Shown here: positions 42,848-51,400 of the stretch, one piece after another
Layout: every line of letters begins with the position of its first letter
Numbering within the stretch: position 1 is the stretch's first letter
Position numbers and translations under genes: made by a program
Notes under the pieces: generated by a model
What the model saw: the letters and a program-made list of their open reading frames with translations, nothing else
Database searches by the model: none
What the model was told of the DNA's origin: nothing
Source: Brevinematales bacterium
GTDB lineage: Bacteria; Spirochaetota; Brevinematia; Brevinematales; GWF1-51-8
Assembly: GCA_013177895.1 (NCBI GenBank)
Contig: JABLXV010000006.1
Span: 1 to 64,000, forward strand
DNA: 64,000 nt
Direction: 5' to 3'

Positions 42848-43050
42848 GAATCGACCCCGATTTCTTTATGGAATACTTCGCTCTTTAGCTCGATTTCGTT
42901 CGAATCCGACATCATTTTATACGCGTCTTTCAGGTTGACTTCTAACTCCTCGACGGTCTTCCCTTGACTGAATATCCCGGGAATCTCTTTCAGCCGCCCG
43001 ACATACCAACCTTCGTCCATCCAGTATTCCATTGTATAAGTATGAAGCAT
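42844..43050 (-). CDS. hicB: HicB-family antitoxin
   Basis: A protein of 68 residues: MEYWMDEGWYVGRLKEIPGI, FSQGKTVEELEVNLKDAYKM, with the HicB partial RNase H fold (G-Y-x-x-x-P-E-x-P-G pattern, then T-x-E-E-L). It lacks a C-terminal DNA-binding domain, so it may regulate only by binding the toxin. It precedes hicA, the reverse of the usual hicA-hicB order, and its stop overlaps the hicA start. GAGG precedes the ATG at 43050. Confidence 0.88.
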   Translation of the reverse strand: MLHTYTMEYWMDEGWYVGRLKEIPGIFSQGKTVEELEVNLKDAYKMMSDSNEIELKSEVFHKEIGVDS

Positions 43051-43148
43051 ACTACTACCTCGTCGTTTTTAATATTCTAAACGATTCTCCATAACTGGTC
43101 AAATATTTACAAGCTACTTCTAGACTATTAAAATTGATGATATGGGTT

Positions 43149-44138
43149 CTAGTCAATAAACCCCCGCATCTCGCCGAGAAACCGCACGTCCTCTTCGACG
43201 CTCCGTCCGCGGGTGGTCAGGTATCCCCCGGTGAGGAATCCGTTTACTCCCGCGAGCATCAGTAAGCCCTGGAAATCCTTCATCACAGTTTCGCGCCCGG
43301 CGGCGAACTTAATAACCGAGTGGGGATTCACGAGCCGGAATATCGCGAACGTTTTTACGGTCTCCATCACTGTGGGGGACGGGGCGTTTTCCAGCGCCGT
43401 ACCCGCTATCGGGACAAGGACGTTCAACGGGATAATATCCGCACCCGCGTCGCGGAGCGCATATGCGAGTTCCACCCGGTCGTCCATCGTCTCGCCAAGC
43501 CCCAGTATTCCCCCGGAGCAGATACGGATACCGTTCCGCTTCAGCAGGCGCAGCGTCTCGAAACGTTCCTCCACAGTATGGGTGGTTGCGACCAGCTCGC
43601 CGTACTTGGAGGGGTTGACTTGGAGGTTGTGATTATAATGGCGGATGCCGTGCTCGGCGAGCAGGCGGGCGGTCGCGCCGGATAGGACGCCCATCGACGC
43701 GCCGACGTCGAGCGACGGGTAGCGCGCGTGAATTTTATCGGCGGCGGCAAGCACATCGCGGAAATCATCGTCAGCCTCAGTAGCGCCGTATCCCGACGTG
43801 ACGATGCCGAAACAGTCCGCTCCGTTGGAATAAGCCTTTCCCGCGGCGGTCAGGATATCGTTCGGGGACATGAGCGGATAGGATTCGATTCCCGTACCGG
43901 CGTGTAGCGATTGGGCGCAGTAACGGCAATCCTCGGGACAGTTCCCGGACTTGGCGTTTAATATCGTGCAGATATGGATGCCGGGCGAATATTTCAGACG
44001 CACCTTATGGGCGAGGGCGATCAGGTCGGGGATATCGTGTCCGCGAAGCCCCGCGAGTTCCATCGCAAGTCCCTTATCGAGCGGTTTCCCCTCCAGCACA
44101 AATGTTGCTTTCTCAATCAGGCTATGGATATTTCGCAT
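43149..44138 (-). CDS. bioB: Biotin synthase
   Basis: A protein of 329 residues, normal for BioB, the radical SAM enzyme that inserts sulfur into dethiobiotin. The SAM cluster motif is CPEDCRYC in NAKSGNCPEDCRYCAQSLHA. Further marks: SYPLMSPNDILTAAGKAYSN, YNHNLQVNPSKYGELVATTH, ICSGGILGLGETMDDRVELA, PLNVLVPIAGTALENAPSPT and KFAAGRETVMKDFQGLLMLA with the auxiliary-cluster residues. It is monocistronic from a clear promoter at 44172-44200. No other bio genes are in the window. Confidence 0.96.
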   Translation of the reverse strand: MRNIHSLIEKATFVLEGKPLDKGLAMELAGLRGHDIPDLIALAHKVRLKYSPGIHICTILNAKSGNCPEDCRYCAQSLHAGTGIESYPLMSPNDILTAAGKAYSNGADCFGIVTSGYGATEADDDFRDVLAAADKIHARYPSLDVGASMGVLSGATARLLAEHGIRHYNHNLQVNPSKYGELVATTHTVEERFETLRLLKRNGIRICSGGILGLGETMDDRVELAYALRDAGADIIPLNVLVPIAGTALENAPSPTVMETVKTFAIFRLVNPHSVIKFAAGRETVMKDFQGLLMLAGVNGFLTGGYLTTRGRSVEEDVRFLGEMRGFID

Positions 44139-44171
44139 AATGTATACCTGTTATTAAATATAGTTTACATA

Positions 44172-44200
44172 ATTATAGTGCCCCGGCGAAAAAACGTCAA
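44172..44200 (-). promoter_or_regulatory. Sigma-70 promoter of bioB
   Basis: TTGACG (44200-44195), 17 bases, perfect TATAAT (44177-44172) on the minus strand, 33 bases upstream of the bioB ATG. The -35 is only two bases from the 37-bp direct repeat at 44203. No BirA-type operator (TTGTAAACC-like) is obvious, although GTAAACTATATT follows the -10. Confidence 0.8.
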
Positions 44201-44202
44201 AC

Positions 44203-44239
44203 AATTCTTGAGAAAAACGGGCGATGGGTGCATATTATA
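44203..44239. repeat. 37-bp direct repeat, left copy, flanking a toxin-antitoxin module
   Basis: AATTCTTGAGAAAAACGGGC and 17 further bases are identical at 44203-44239 and 44869-44905. The bases on either side differ, so the identity is exactly bounded. The right copy lies where the promoter of the large secreted gene (44924) should be. Confidence 0.92.
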
Positions 44240-44287
44240 CCAGTTATGAAATAGTTCTATTTTTAATCGGTGGCCAGTCCGCGATTC

Positions 44288-44317
44288 TTGGAATTATTTT
44301 TAAGGATTATTTATAAT
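44288..44317 (+). promoter_or_regulatory. Sigma-70 promoter of the toxin-antitoxin pair
   Basis: TTGGAA at 44288-44293, 18 bases, TATAAT at 44312-44317, 35 bases before the antitoxin ATG. Confidence 0.65.
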
Positions 44318-44352
44318 AGTTCCAGAAAGACGTGCAAATAGTAGGAGGGAAA

Positions 44353-44562
44353 ATGTCATCCGGCGTTCGTGAAGTCATCGAAGAATTCGAGCAGCTCTCG
44401 GAATCAGATAAAGAGTATGTCGCGGAAATTATTCAGAAGCAGATGAATGATCTGAAACGGGAGGAAATTTTTAACCGCTCGTTGGAAGCGCGTTCTAATA
44501 TGGAAAAGGAACATTCTTCAATCGGGACTGCCGGCGAATTGCTACAGGATTTGGAAAAATGA
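44353..44562 (+). CDS. Antitoxin of a YafQ/RelE-type system
   Basis: A protein of 69 residues from the ATG at 44353, seven bases after GGAGG. It is helical and acidic (SSGVREVIEEFEQLSESDKE, YVAEIIQKQMNDLKREEIFN) and ends IGTAGELLQDLEK, the kind of C-terminal clamp that wraps RelE/YafQ toxins. The EFEQLSESDKEYVAEII start is common in addiction-module proteins next to RelE-like toxins. ATGA overlap with the toxin gene. No clear helix-turn-helix or ribbon-helix-helix, so autoregulation is uncertain. Confidence 0.78.
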   Translation: MSSGVREVIEEFEQLSESDKEYVAEIIQKQMNDLKREEIFNRSLEARSNMEKEHSSIGTAGELLQDLEK

Positions 44563-44828
44563 TCCAATTCATCTGGGATTCGGCGTTTAAGCGAAGATAT
44601 AAGAAGGTAATTGAAACGCACCCTGAATGGAAAGATCGGTTTACGGAATCAGTCATATTATTTTCAGAAAATCCCTATCATAAGAAACTAAAAACCCATA
44701 AACTCTCCGGTAAATTAAAAGGCCTCTGGGCATTCAGCGTCGACTATGACTGCAGGGTAGTTTTTGAGTTTATTAAGGAAGATACCGTTCTGCTTATCGA
44801 TATCGGTTCCCATGACGACGTCTATTAA
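44559..44828 (+). CDS. RelE/YafQ-family toxin
   Basis: A protein of 89 residues: IWDSAFKRRYKKVIETHPEW, then HKKLKTHKLSGKLKGLWAFS, VDYDCRVVFEFIKEDTVLLI and DIGSHDDVY. The LKTHKLSGKLKG...WS.D.R....F pattern and terminal IGSHDDVY are those of YafQ-type ribosome-dependent mRNA interferases of the RelE/ParE superfamily, with the terminal histidine-aspartate kept. It is translationally coupled to the antitoxin. The pair lies between two identical 37-bp repeats. Confidence 0.88.
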   Translation: MIQFIWDSAFKRRYKKVIETHPEWKDRFTESVILFSENPYHKKLKTHKLSGKLKGLWAFSVDYDCRVVFEFIKEDTVLLIDIGSHDDVY

Positions 44829-44868
44829 ATCCCCCCGCCGCTTATCATATAAGTGCGGTTCCGTCTCA

Positions 44869-44905
44869 AATTCTTGAGAAAAACGGGCGATGGGTGCATA
44901 TTATA
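44869..44905. repeat. 37-bp direct repeat, right copy
   Basis: Exact copy of 44203-44239. It contains TTGAGA, 17 bases, CATATT and lies 18 bases before the GTG at 44924, so it is probably the promoter of the large secreted gene. A diverged relative (GGGTACATATTGTATTATC) lies before the paralogue, at 48425-48443. Confidence 0.85.
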
Positions 44906-44923
44906 TCCGGCAGGAGGCACGCC

Positions 44924-47900
44924 GTGAAAAAATACCTTCCTTCTATAATAACATTCCTCATCGCCGCGTACGTGGTTCCGTCAACCGCTCAAAGCGGTAT
45001 CGTCCCCGCGATGAAGGGGCTTGAGACGGCATATCCGTCGCTACCCGCGCAGACGGCGATCCTTTCGGGGAATAATGTCCCCGGCGCCGATTTCCAGAAG
45101 GCGTTTATCAGCCTCAAGAAATATATCGCCGGTTCCGATCCCGACGTGCTTCACGGGTGGAAACTGGTGCTGCAGGAGGAGTATTTCCTGAAATGCAGCG
45201 CTCCGGCGGCGAACGGGATAAAGATCGACGGGAAGGATACGGAGTGGGGGGACGGCGGGTTTGCCGTGAACGACAGCCCCACAAATAACCCGTCGAAAAA
45301 TCCCGCGCTCGATATTATAGGCGCGAGTTTCGTTTTCGACGGGGATACCCTTTACGGGGTCTACCGCACGGCAAAGAAACCCGCCAATCCGGGATGGTAT
45401 CTCGTTCTGATCGACTATACCGGCGACGGGTACTGCGATTTTCAGGTCGGGACGGGATGGAACGCACAGGGTGTTCCGGCGATGTGGATGAACGATCTGA
45501 TCGCGAAGAAAAATTCCCTTCCCGTGAAGGCGGAATTCGCGGCGGGCGATGTGTTCGAGTTCTCCCTGAAATTATCCCAGTTCGGGCTGCCGGCGTCGAA
45601 ATATAAACCGAACATCCTGATATGGGCGCAGAGTTCCGATACGGCGTTCAAGGTTGTCGAAAGCTGCGGGCCCGCGACGGTGATGCACCGGATGGAAAAC
45701 TCCGCGCTCGCGTTGTATCTCGCCCTGCTCGCGCGGGACTGCTACCGGCCGGGCGACAGTATCACCGCCGCAATCGCGCTCGCGAATAGTCTGGTCTATT
45801 CCCTGGCGGATGACGAGGTGAAAAAGGCCATCGCGGACGACGCGGTCAAGCAGTACCAATTCTACCGGAAAATCGTCGATTGGCAGGATAGCTGGAAATG
45901 CCCCTACGCGCTCGAAAAAGCGTCCCTCGTGCCGAAGATTTTCTGGGCCGACCGCGCCCGATATTCCCACTATTATTTTACCGACGCGATGTACCGGATG
46001 AAACTGGACAAGATGAATATGGACATCTACCGCGAGTTTGTCGACCGTATCGATGTGCTGGATAAAATCCATAATATTATCGTTGATAACGGCCTTGCGG
46101 TAATAGCTATGGAAGTGACCGCCCGTAACCTCGAGGACTGGGTGCACGCCCACCGGATGTACCTCAGCAGTATCGAGAATATGGATACCTTCTACGCCGA
46201 TAACGTGGCATGGAAGGAGCAGTGGGAGAACGCCCACAAATTATATAAGGAAGGAAAGTACTATGTGGAGTACTTCGGCAAGAAGTACCGTTGGGACGAT
46301 TTCCGCTGGATCAACTACCAGTACAATCACCTAGTGAAGGACGGGTGTTTTATCGGCGACTGCGGGGATACGACGGTCGCGCAGATGGCGTTTTACCGCG
46401 CCTCGGGAATAGCTCCCGCCTCGTTCCAGCATACCGACCCCTACGGTACCGCGCTCGCCTCGCATAACTATCCCGCGCATTACGACCCCAACCTCAAGCG
46501 GTGGTATGTCTATCAAATCCCGCGTTTCTACTCCGGCGGGAAAGAGAAACCCGATATGCCGCTTGTGTTCTATTTTAACAAGCCCTACTGGCACCCGTGG
46601 AAAAGCGCCGATAACTGGATAAATATTAAAAAAGGCAATGCGAATTATGCCTTTTCCTATTTCTACCCCGGCGAGCAGGTCAATTCCTATGCCTACGCGA
46701 ATTTTATGACAATGGGGATGTCCGAATCGCTCTTGGAGTTTTTATTCTTCTCGAATATTACCCTGCGGGAAGGGACGATTTTCAATAAAGATACCGCTCC
46801 GAAGAAGATCGCCGATACCGACGGAGACGGACTTCCCGATACGCTCGAGAAGGACTATAGTACCGACGCGAAGAAGTGGGACTCCGACGGCGACGGGTAT
46901 TCCGATTATTGGGAGATTACCCACGCGCTCAACCCTATGAAAAAGACCCTGCCCTCACAGTTGCCGGGAGTTCCGCTCGCGGTGGACGGATTCCTCGGGG
47001 ACTGGAACGCCGTGCAAGGAAAAATTTATGTAATCGATCCGCCGTCCGATTCCACTGTCAAGCAGAATGTTTACGATATCTCGAATTTCAATGTTTACTC
47101 CGATAGTCAAAACATCTACCTCGGCGCGGGGTTCTACGGAAATCCCGCCGGGAATAAATCGTACAACCTCGAGTTCTGGATCAATTTCCCCGGGATGACT
47201 CCCGCGACCTACTGGTACGGCGGGGGCTATATGTCGGTATGGGGTACGCATAACCTGCTCCGAAGCGCGATCTCAGTTTTAACCCCCGATGGAAAATGGA
47301 CGAACCTTATCTGCTCGATCGGCAACGATTACATTATCACCGGGAACGCGCTCGAAGCGGCGCTCCCGGTGAAGGTTATCGGCAATCCCGTATGGGCGGA
47401 TATCACGTTCCTGGTCAATTCCGGCCCCGAGGGGAAAGAGGTGGACGGCTCCGATTCGACTGAACGGATTATCTATCAGCTCCAGCCGGACGCGGACGGG
47501 GACAACCTTTCCGACAGCGTCGAGAAGGCCATCGGTACCGATCTGTCGAAATGGGACACGGACGGCGATATGGTCTCCGATTTCTGGGAATGGCGGCACG
47601 GTTCCGACCCGTTATCGGCGGGCAGTCCCGGGTTGAAGGGTAAGATCGCGCTCGACGGGTTTTCCGCCGATATCGCGGCGTTTCCCGGCGCGGTGAGTGT
47701 CGCCGACCCGCAGGGCGACCCGGTGACTCAGGAGAATATGTATGACATCTCTACGATTGCCGCCGCAGTATCGGGGGATACCCTTTATATCGGGGTGAAA
47801 TTCTATAATAACCCGCTCGGGAACCTCGGCAAGAATCATTGCCTGTGGATTACGGCCGACGGCGGGCGGGAGTACTGGATCGGCGGGGGGTGGAATACGA

Positions 47901-48139
47901 TGGGCGGAATAGACTATAATCAGCCGTTACTCCTGCGCGCGAAAAAGGGCGAGCAGTGGACGGATATTCCCGATACCAAGGGCGCGGAAATCGCGATCAA
48001 GCAGGACGTCGAGTTCGCGATACCGCTGAAGTATATCGGGAATCCCAAGACGATATCGTTTATATATTACGTGACGTTCGGCCCGGAGGACAAGGAGACA
48101 TACGGCGCGGATCAGTCGGAATTAATCAAGGTAAAATGA
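44924..48139 (+). CDS. Giant secreted protein 1: CBM9-like / transglutaminase-like / TSP3 modules
   Basis: A protein of 1071 residues from a GTG at 44924 after AGGAGG. Signal peptide: KKYLPSIITFLIAAYVVPST. Module order: CBM9/DOMON-like domain (about 98-250; GIKIDGKDTEWGDGGFAVND, GDGYCDFQVGTGW); a long helical region (250-470); a transglutaminase-like segment with Cys480 in GCFIGDCGDTTVAQMAFYRA and His514 in ALASHNYPAHYDP; a first calcium-binding TSP3 pair (628-675; DTDGDGLPDTLEKDY, DSDGDGYSDYWE); a second CBM9-like domain (about 684-845); a second TSP3 pair (855-900); a third CBM9-like domain to the end. Its neighbour at 48457 has the same plan. Probably a calcium-stabilised surface or secreted enzyme or adhesin bound to glycan; the reaction is not known. 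Confidence 0.8.
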   Translation: MKKYLPSIITFLIAAYVVPSTAQSGIVPAMKGLETAYPSLPAQTAILSGNNVPGADFQKAFISLKKYIAGSDPDVLHGWKLVLQEEYFLKCSAPAANGIKIDGKDTEWGDGGFAVNDSPTNNPSKNPALDIIGASFVFDGDTLYGVYRTAKKPANPGWYLVLIDYTGDGYCDFQVGTGWNAQGVPAMWMNDLIAKKNSLPVKAEFAAGDVFEFSLKLSQFGLPASKYKPNILIWAQSSDTAFKVVESCGPATVMHRMENSALALYLALLARDCYRPGDSITAAIALANSLVYSLADDEVKKAIADDAVKQYQFYRKIVDWQDSWKCPYALEKASLVPKIFWADRARYSHYYFTDAMYRMKLDKMNMDIYREFVDRIDVLDKIHNIIVDNGLAVIAMEVTARNLEDWVHAHRMYLSSIENMDTFYADNVAWKEQWENAHKLYKEGKYYVEYFGKKYRWDDFRWINYQYNHLVKDGCFIGDCGDTTVAQMAFYRASGIAPASFQHTDPYGTALASHNYPAHYDPNLKRWYVYQIPRFYSGGKEKPDMPLVFYFNKPYWHPWKSADNWINIKKGNANYAFSYFYPGEQVNSYAYANFMTMGMSESLLEFLFFSNITLREGTIFNKDTAPKKIADTDGDGLPDTLEKDYSTDAKKWDSDGDGYSDYWEITHALNPMKKTLPSQLPGVPLAVDGFLGDWNAVQGKIYVIDPPSDSTVKQNVYDISNFNVYSDSQNIYLGAGFYGNPAGNKSYNLEFWINFPGMTPATYWYGGGYMSVWGTHNLLRSAISVLTPDGKWTNLICSIGNDYIITGNALEAALPVKVIGNPVWADITFLVNSGPEGKEVDGSDSTERIIYQLQPDADGDNLSDSVEKAIGTDLSKWDTDGDMVSDFWEWRHGSDPLSAGSPGLKGKIALDGFSADIAAFPGAVSVADPQGDPVTQENMYDISTIAAAVSGDTLYIGVKFYNNPLGNLGKNHCLWITADGGREYWIGGGWNTMGGIDYNQPLLLRAKKGEQWTDIPDTKGAEIAIKQDVEFAIPLKYIGNPKTISFIYYVTFGPEDKETYGADQSELIKVK

Positions 48140-48212
48140 AAATTGCGCAAACTGCGGGAATGGTTTTTATGGAAAAATGGGGGTGTCTTAAAATCCTATA
48201 TTTGAGAAGGTT

Positions 48213-48347
48213 TGTCGTTGCGAACCCCGCGCTGTAATATATTTTCGATGCGAGGGGTGAAGCAATCCATCATATTAACTGATAAATAAAACAGACTGCT
48301 TCTACCGCGCTTCAAAAAATTTTGTAGCGCGGCATCGCGGTGACAGA
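48213..48347. repeat. TGTCATTGCGA-type palindromic repeat, copy D
   Basis: Starts TGTCGTTGCGAACCCCGCGC, contains GAAGCAATCCATCATATTAA and AACAGACTGCTTCTACCGC, ends GCGGCATCGCGGTGACAGA. It fills most of the spacer between the two giant secreted genes; its right half is like that of copy B. Confidence 0.82.
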
Positions 48348-48393
48348 CTTTTCCGCCATTTGTTTCCTTTGAAACAGAGTCTTTTTTTCGCCG

Positions 48394-48424
48394 AACAATC
48401 CCGCGCCTGCGGGAGATTGTTTTT
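48394..48424 (+). terminator. Hairpin with T-run before the second giant gene
   Basis: AACAATCCCGC (48394-48404) pairs with GCGGGAGATTGTT (one bulged base) and is followed by TTTT. It can end transcription from the first giant gene so that the second is controlled separately. Confidence 0.6.
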
Positions 48425-48456
48425 GGGTACATATTGTATTATCGAAGGAGGACGCA

Positions 48457-51400
48457 ATGAAGAGTATTCTTATTCGCGCGGCAGCGCTGGGGTTGTTTTT
48501 ATTTTCCGGAAATGTTCTTTTCGCGACGCCGGTCAAAATATCGCCGGAATCGCAGAAGCAATTAAAAAAACTCGAAGCGAAGTATCCGACCATCTACGCG
48601 CAGGTAAATACGGGCGCGGAGAACGATCTCCTCGGTATCGATTACGATAACGCGTTATACAATCTTTCAGGTTACCTCGCGGACACCGGGGCGGATATCC
48701 GTCAGGGTATGGATATGATTCTTCAGGCGTCGTTCTACCAGAGCAAGACGTCTCCCCCGGCGGATCAGGTAACAATCGACGGCGACGCTTCGGAATGGGC
48801 GGGGGCCGGATGGGATAAACTCGACGAGAAGGGCGATAACCCCGGTAAGAATCCCGCTCTCGATATTGTCCGTGCGAGCGCGGTCATCCATGACGGGATA
48901 CTCTATGGGGTCATTGAAACGGCGAAAAAGCCCACATTCCCCAACCGTTTTGTGGTGTATCTCGATACGACGGCGGACGGGTATTACGATTACCAGTTCA
49001 TCGCAGGATGGGAAAAAGACGGCACGAAAGTTTCATGGATGAACGATTTTGTAAAGAAGGTATCCGGTTTCCCGTTTGAGGCCGATGTCTTCTGCGGGAA
49101 TGTCTTCGAGTACGCAATCCCGCTGGACCAGATCAGTACAAAATTAAAAGATATGCCTGAAATGATAAATATAGGCGTACAGACGGCGGACAAGGATTTT
49201 AAGTATACCGAGGGGCTTGACCTTATCCCCGTTTGCCGGGTGATGGAGAACCTGCCGTTAACCATGCTTCTCTACCTCATGGATAAAGGCGTCGCGCCCG
49301 AAGGGGACAGTATCCCCGAGGCGCTTTCGCTTGCGAACGGATTCCTTTACTCGGTTTCGGATAAAACCGTCCGCGGGATGATAGCCAAGGATTTGGTGAA
49401 ACAGTACGAACTCTATAAAAAAATCTGCGAATGGCAGGAAGGGTGGGGATGCCCCTACCCGCTGGAGAAACTGCCCGTCATCCCGAAAATATTCTGGGCA
49501 GACCGTTCGCGTTATTCCGACTCTGCAATTTACGATGCCATGCGGATATTCAAGGTGAAGTCCGTTACCAAGGAAATCTACAACGAGTTTGTCGATAAAA
49601 TAGGCATACTCGAAGCGATTCACGGGCTTGTTGTGAAAAACAATCTGGCAAAAAAGGATATATCGATTACCGCGGGGGTGTTGGACGAATGGGTACACCG
49701 TTACCGGCTATACCTCAGCAGTATGGAAAACCTCGAGATGTTCAACAAGTGGGGATGGTACACGGATGAAATGCTCGCCAAAGCGAAAAAGATGAAGAAC
49801 GAGGGGAAGTATTTCCAGAATTACTTCGGACGGGAACACCGTTGGGACGATTTTGCATGGCTGAATTACCAGTATGGCCATTTTATCAAGGACGGGTGTT
49901 TTATCGGCGACTGCGGGAGCACGACGGTCGTCCAGATGGGGGTATACCGGATGGCGGGAATTGCGCCGGTCTCTTTCCAGATGATCGATCTATCCGATTA
50001 TGCCGTCTACACGCATAACTTTCCCGGCTACTTCGACCCCGCGCTCAACCGGTGGTGTTTCTATCAGGTGCCGAATCCCATCGGGCCCGGCGGGAAGTAT
50101 ATGGGCGATAATGCGATCGTTCTGCATTTTAACAAGCCGTTTCCGCATCCGTGGCTATATTACGGAAACTATCAGAATATAAAGGTAGGAAAGAAAGAAG
50201 TCTGCGCCTACTTATACTATCCAGGGGAAATGACGGTGGTTCAGAAGATGATTAATTTCCTGAAAACGGGTCTCCCGGCTAAGAAAATGGATACTATTTT
50301 TATGACGAATATCACGCTGGTAAAAGGGTTATTATTCGATAAAACCTCCGCGCCGGATAAGCTGACCGATTCCGATAACGACGGCCTGTACGATATAGTG
50401 GAAAACGATATCGGGCTGAATGCCGCCGGTTGGGATTCCGACGGCGACGGGTATTCCGATTTATGGGAGCTTCATAACGGGCAAAATCCGCTCAAGACGG
50501 ACGCATGGGGCACGGTCGCGGTCGACGGATTTATCGGAGAGTGGAAAGGGTCGGATGGCGTAACGGTGGTGAAAGACCCTCAGGGCGACTCGACGGTAAA
50601 AGTAAATGTTTTCGATATAGCCGCCTTTTATGTTCTTCCCAAGGACGAAAAAATCTATCTGGGATGCGAGTTCTTCGGCGAACCGGCGAAAAGCAGTCTC
50701 AAGGTTTTCGGGTTCTGGATCGACGCGCCGGGACGGTTCCCGGTCTCCTACTGGTTCGGGGTATACGACAAGGAGTGGGGTTCGTATACCGCGATGGCCG
50801 GGAATATGGAAGTCAATTACCAGCCTGAAAAATGGAGCAATCTTAATTCAGTATTGGACGAGCATTATGTGATCGGCAAGGATATAGAAGCGGCGCTTCC
50901 GATGGCGTATATTTACTATCCGGTCTGGTTATCGGTGAAAGTGATACTGACATCCGGCCCGAAGGGTAATGAAGTGAGAGGATCGGACGAGGCGGATCGT
51001 GTGTACATCAAGATTGCTGAGGACGGCGATAACGACAGTCTTTCCGACGAGTTCGAGATAAAAATCGGCGCCGATCCCGCGAAGTGGGATACCGACGGCG
51101 ACCTGATATCGGATAACTGGGAGTACTGGCACGGGTACGACCCGTTATCGGCGAAAAGCCCCGCGTTGAAGAATCAGGCCGCGCTCGACGGATTTGCCGA
51201 CGACATCGAGAAACTCCCCGGAGCGGCGATCGGGAACGATCCCAAGGGCGACACGCTCCTGCAGGATAACGGTTACGATATCGCGTCGATCGCCGCCGCG
51301 AAGGCGGGCGGGAATTTATACATCGGGGTGAAATTCCACGGCGATAACACTTATAAGTCGTGCGTGCATTATGCGTTGGAGATAACCGCCGACGGGTCGC

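Noticed and set aside
42725-42967. 80-codon plus-strand frame over HicBA
   Set aside because: Antisense to two recognisable overlapping genes, hicB and hicA, on the minus strand.
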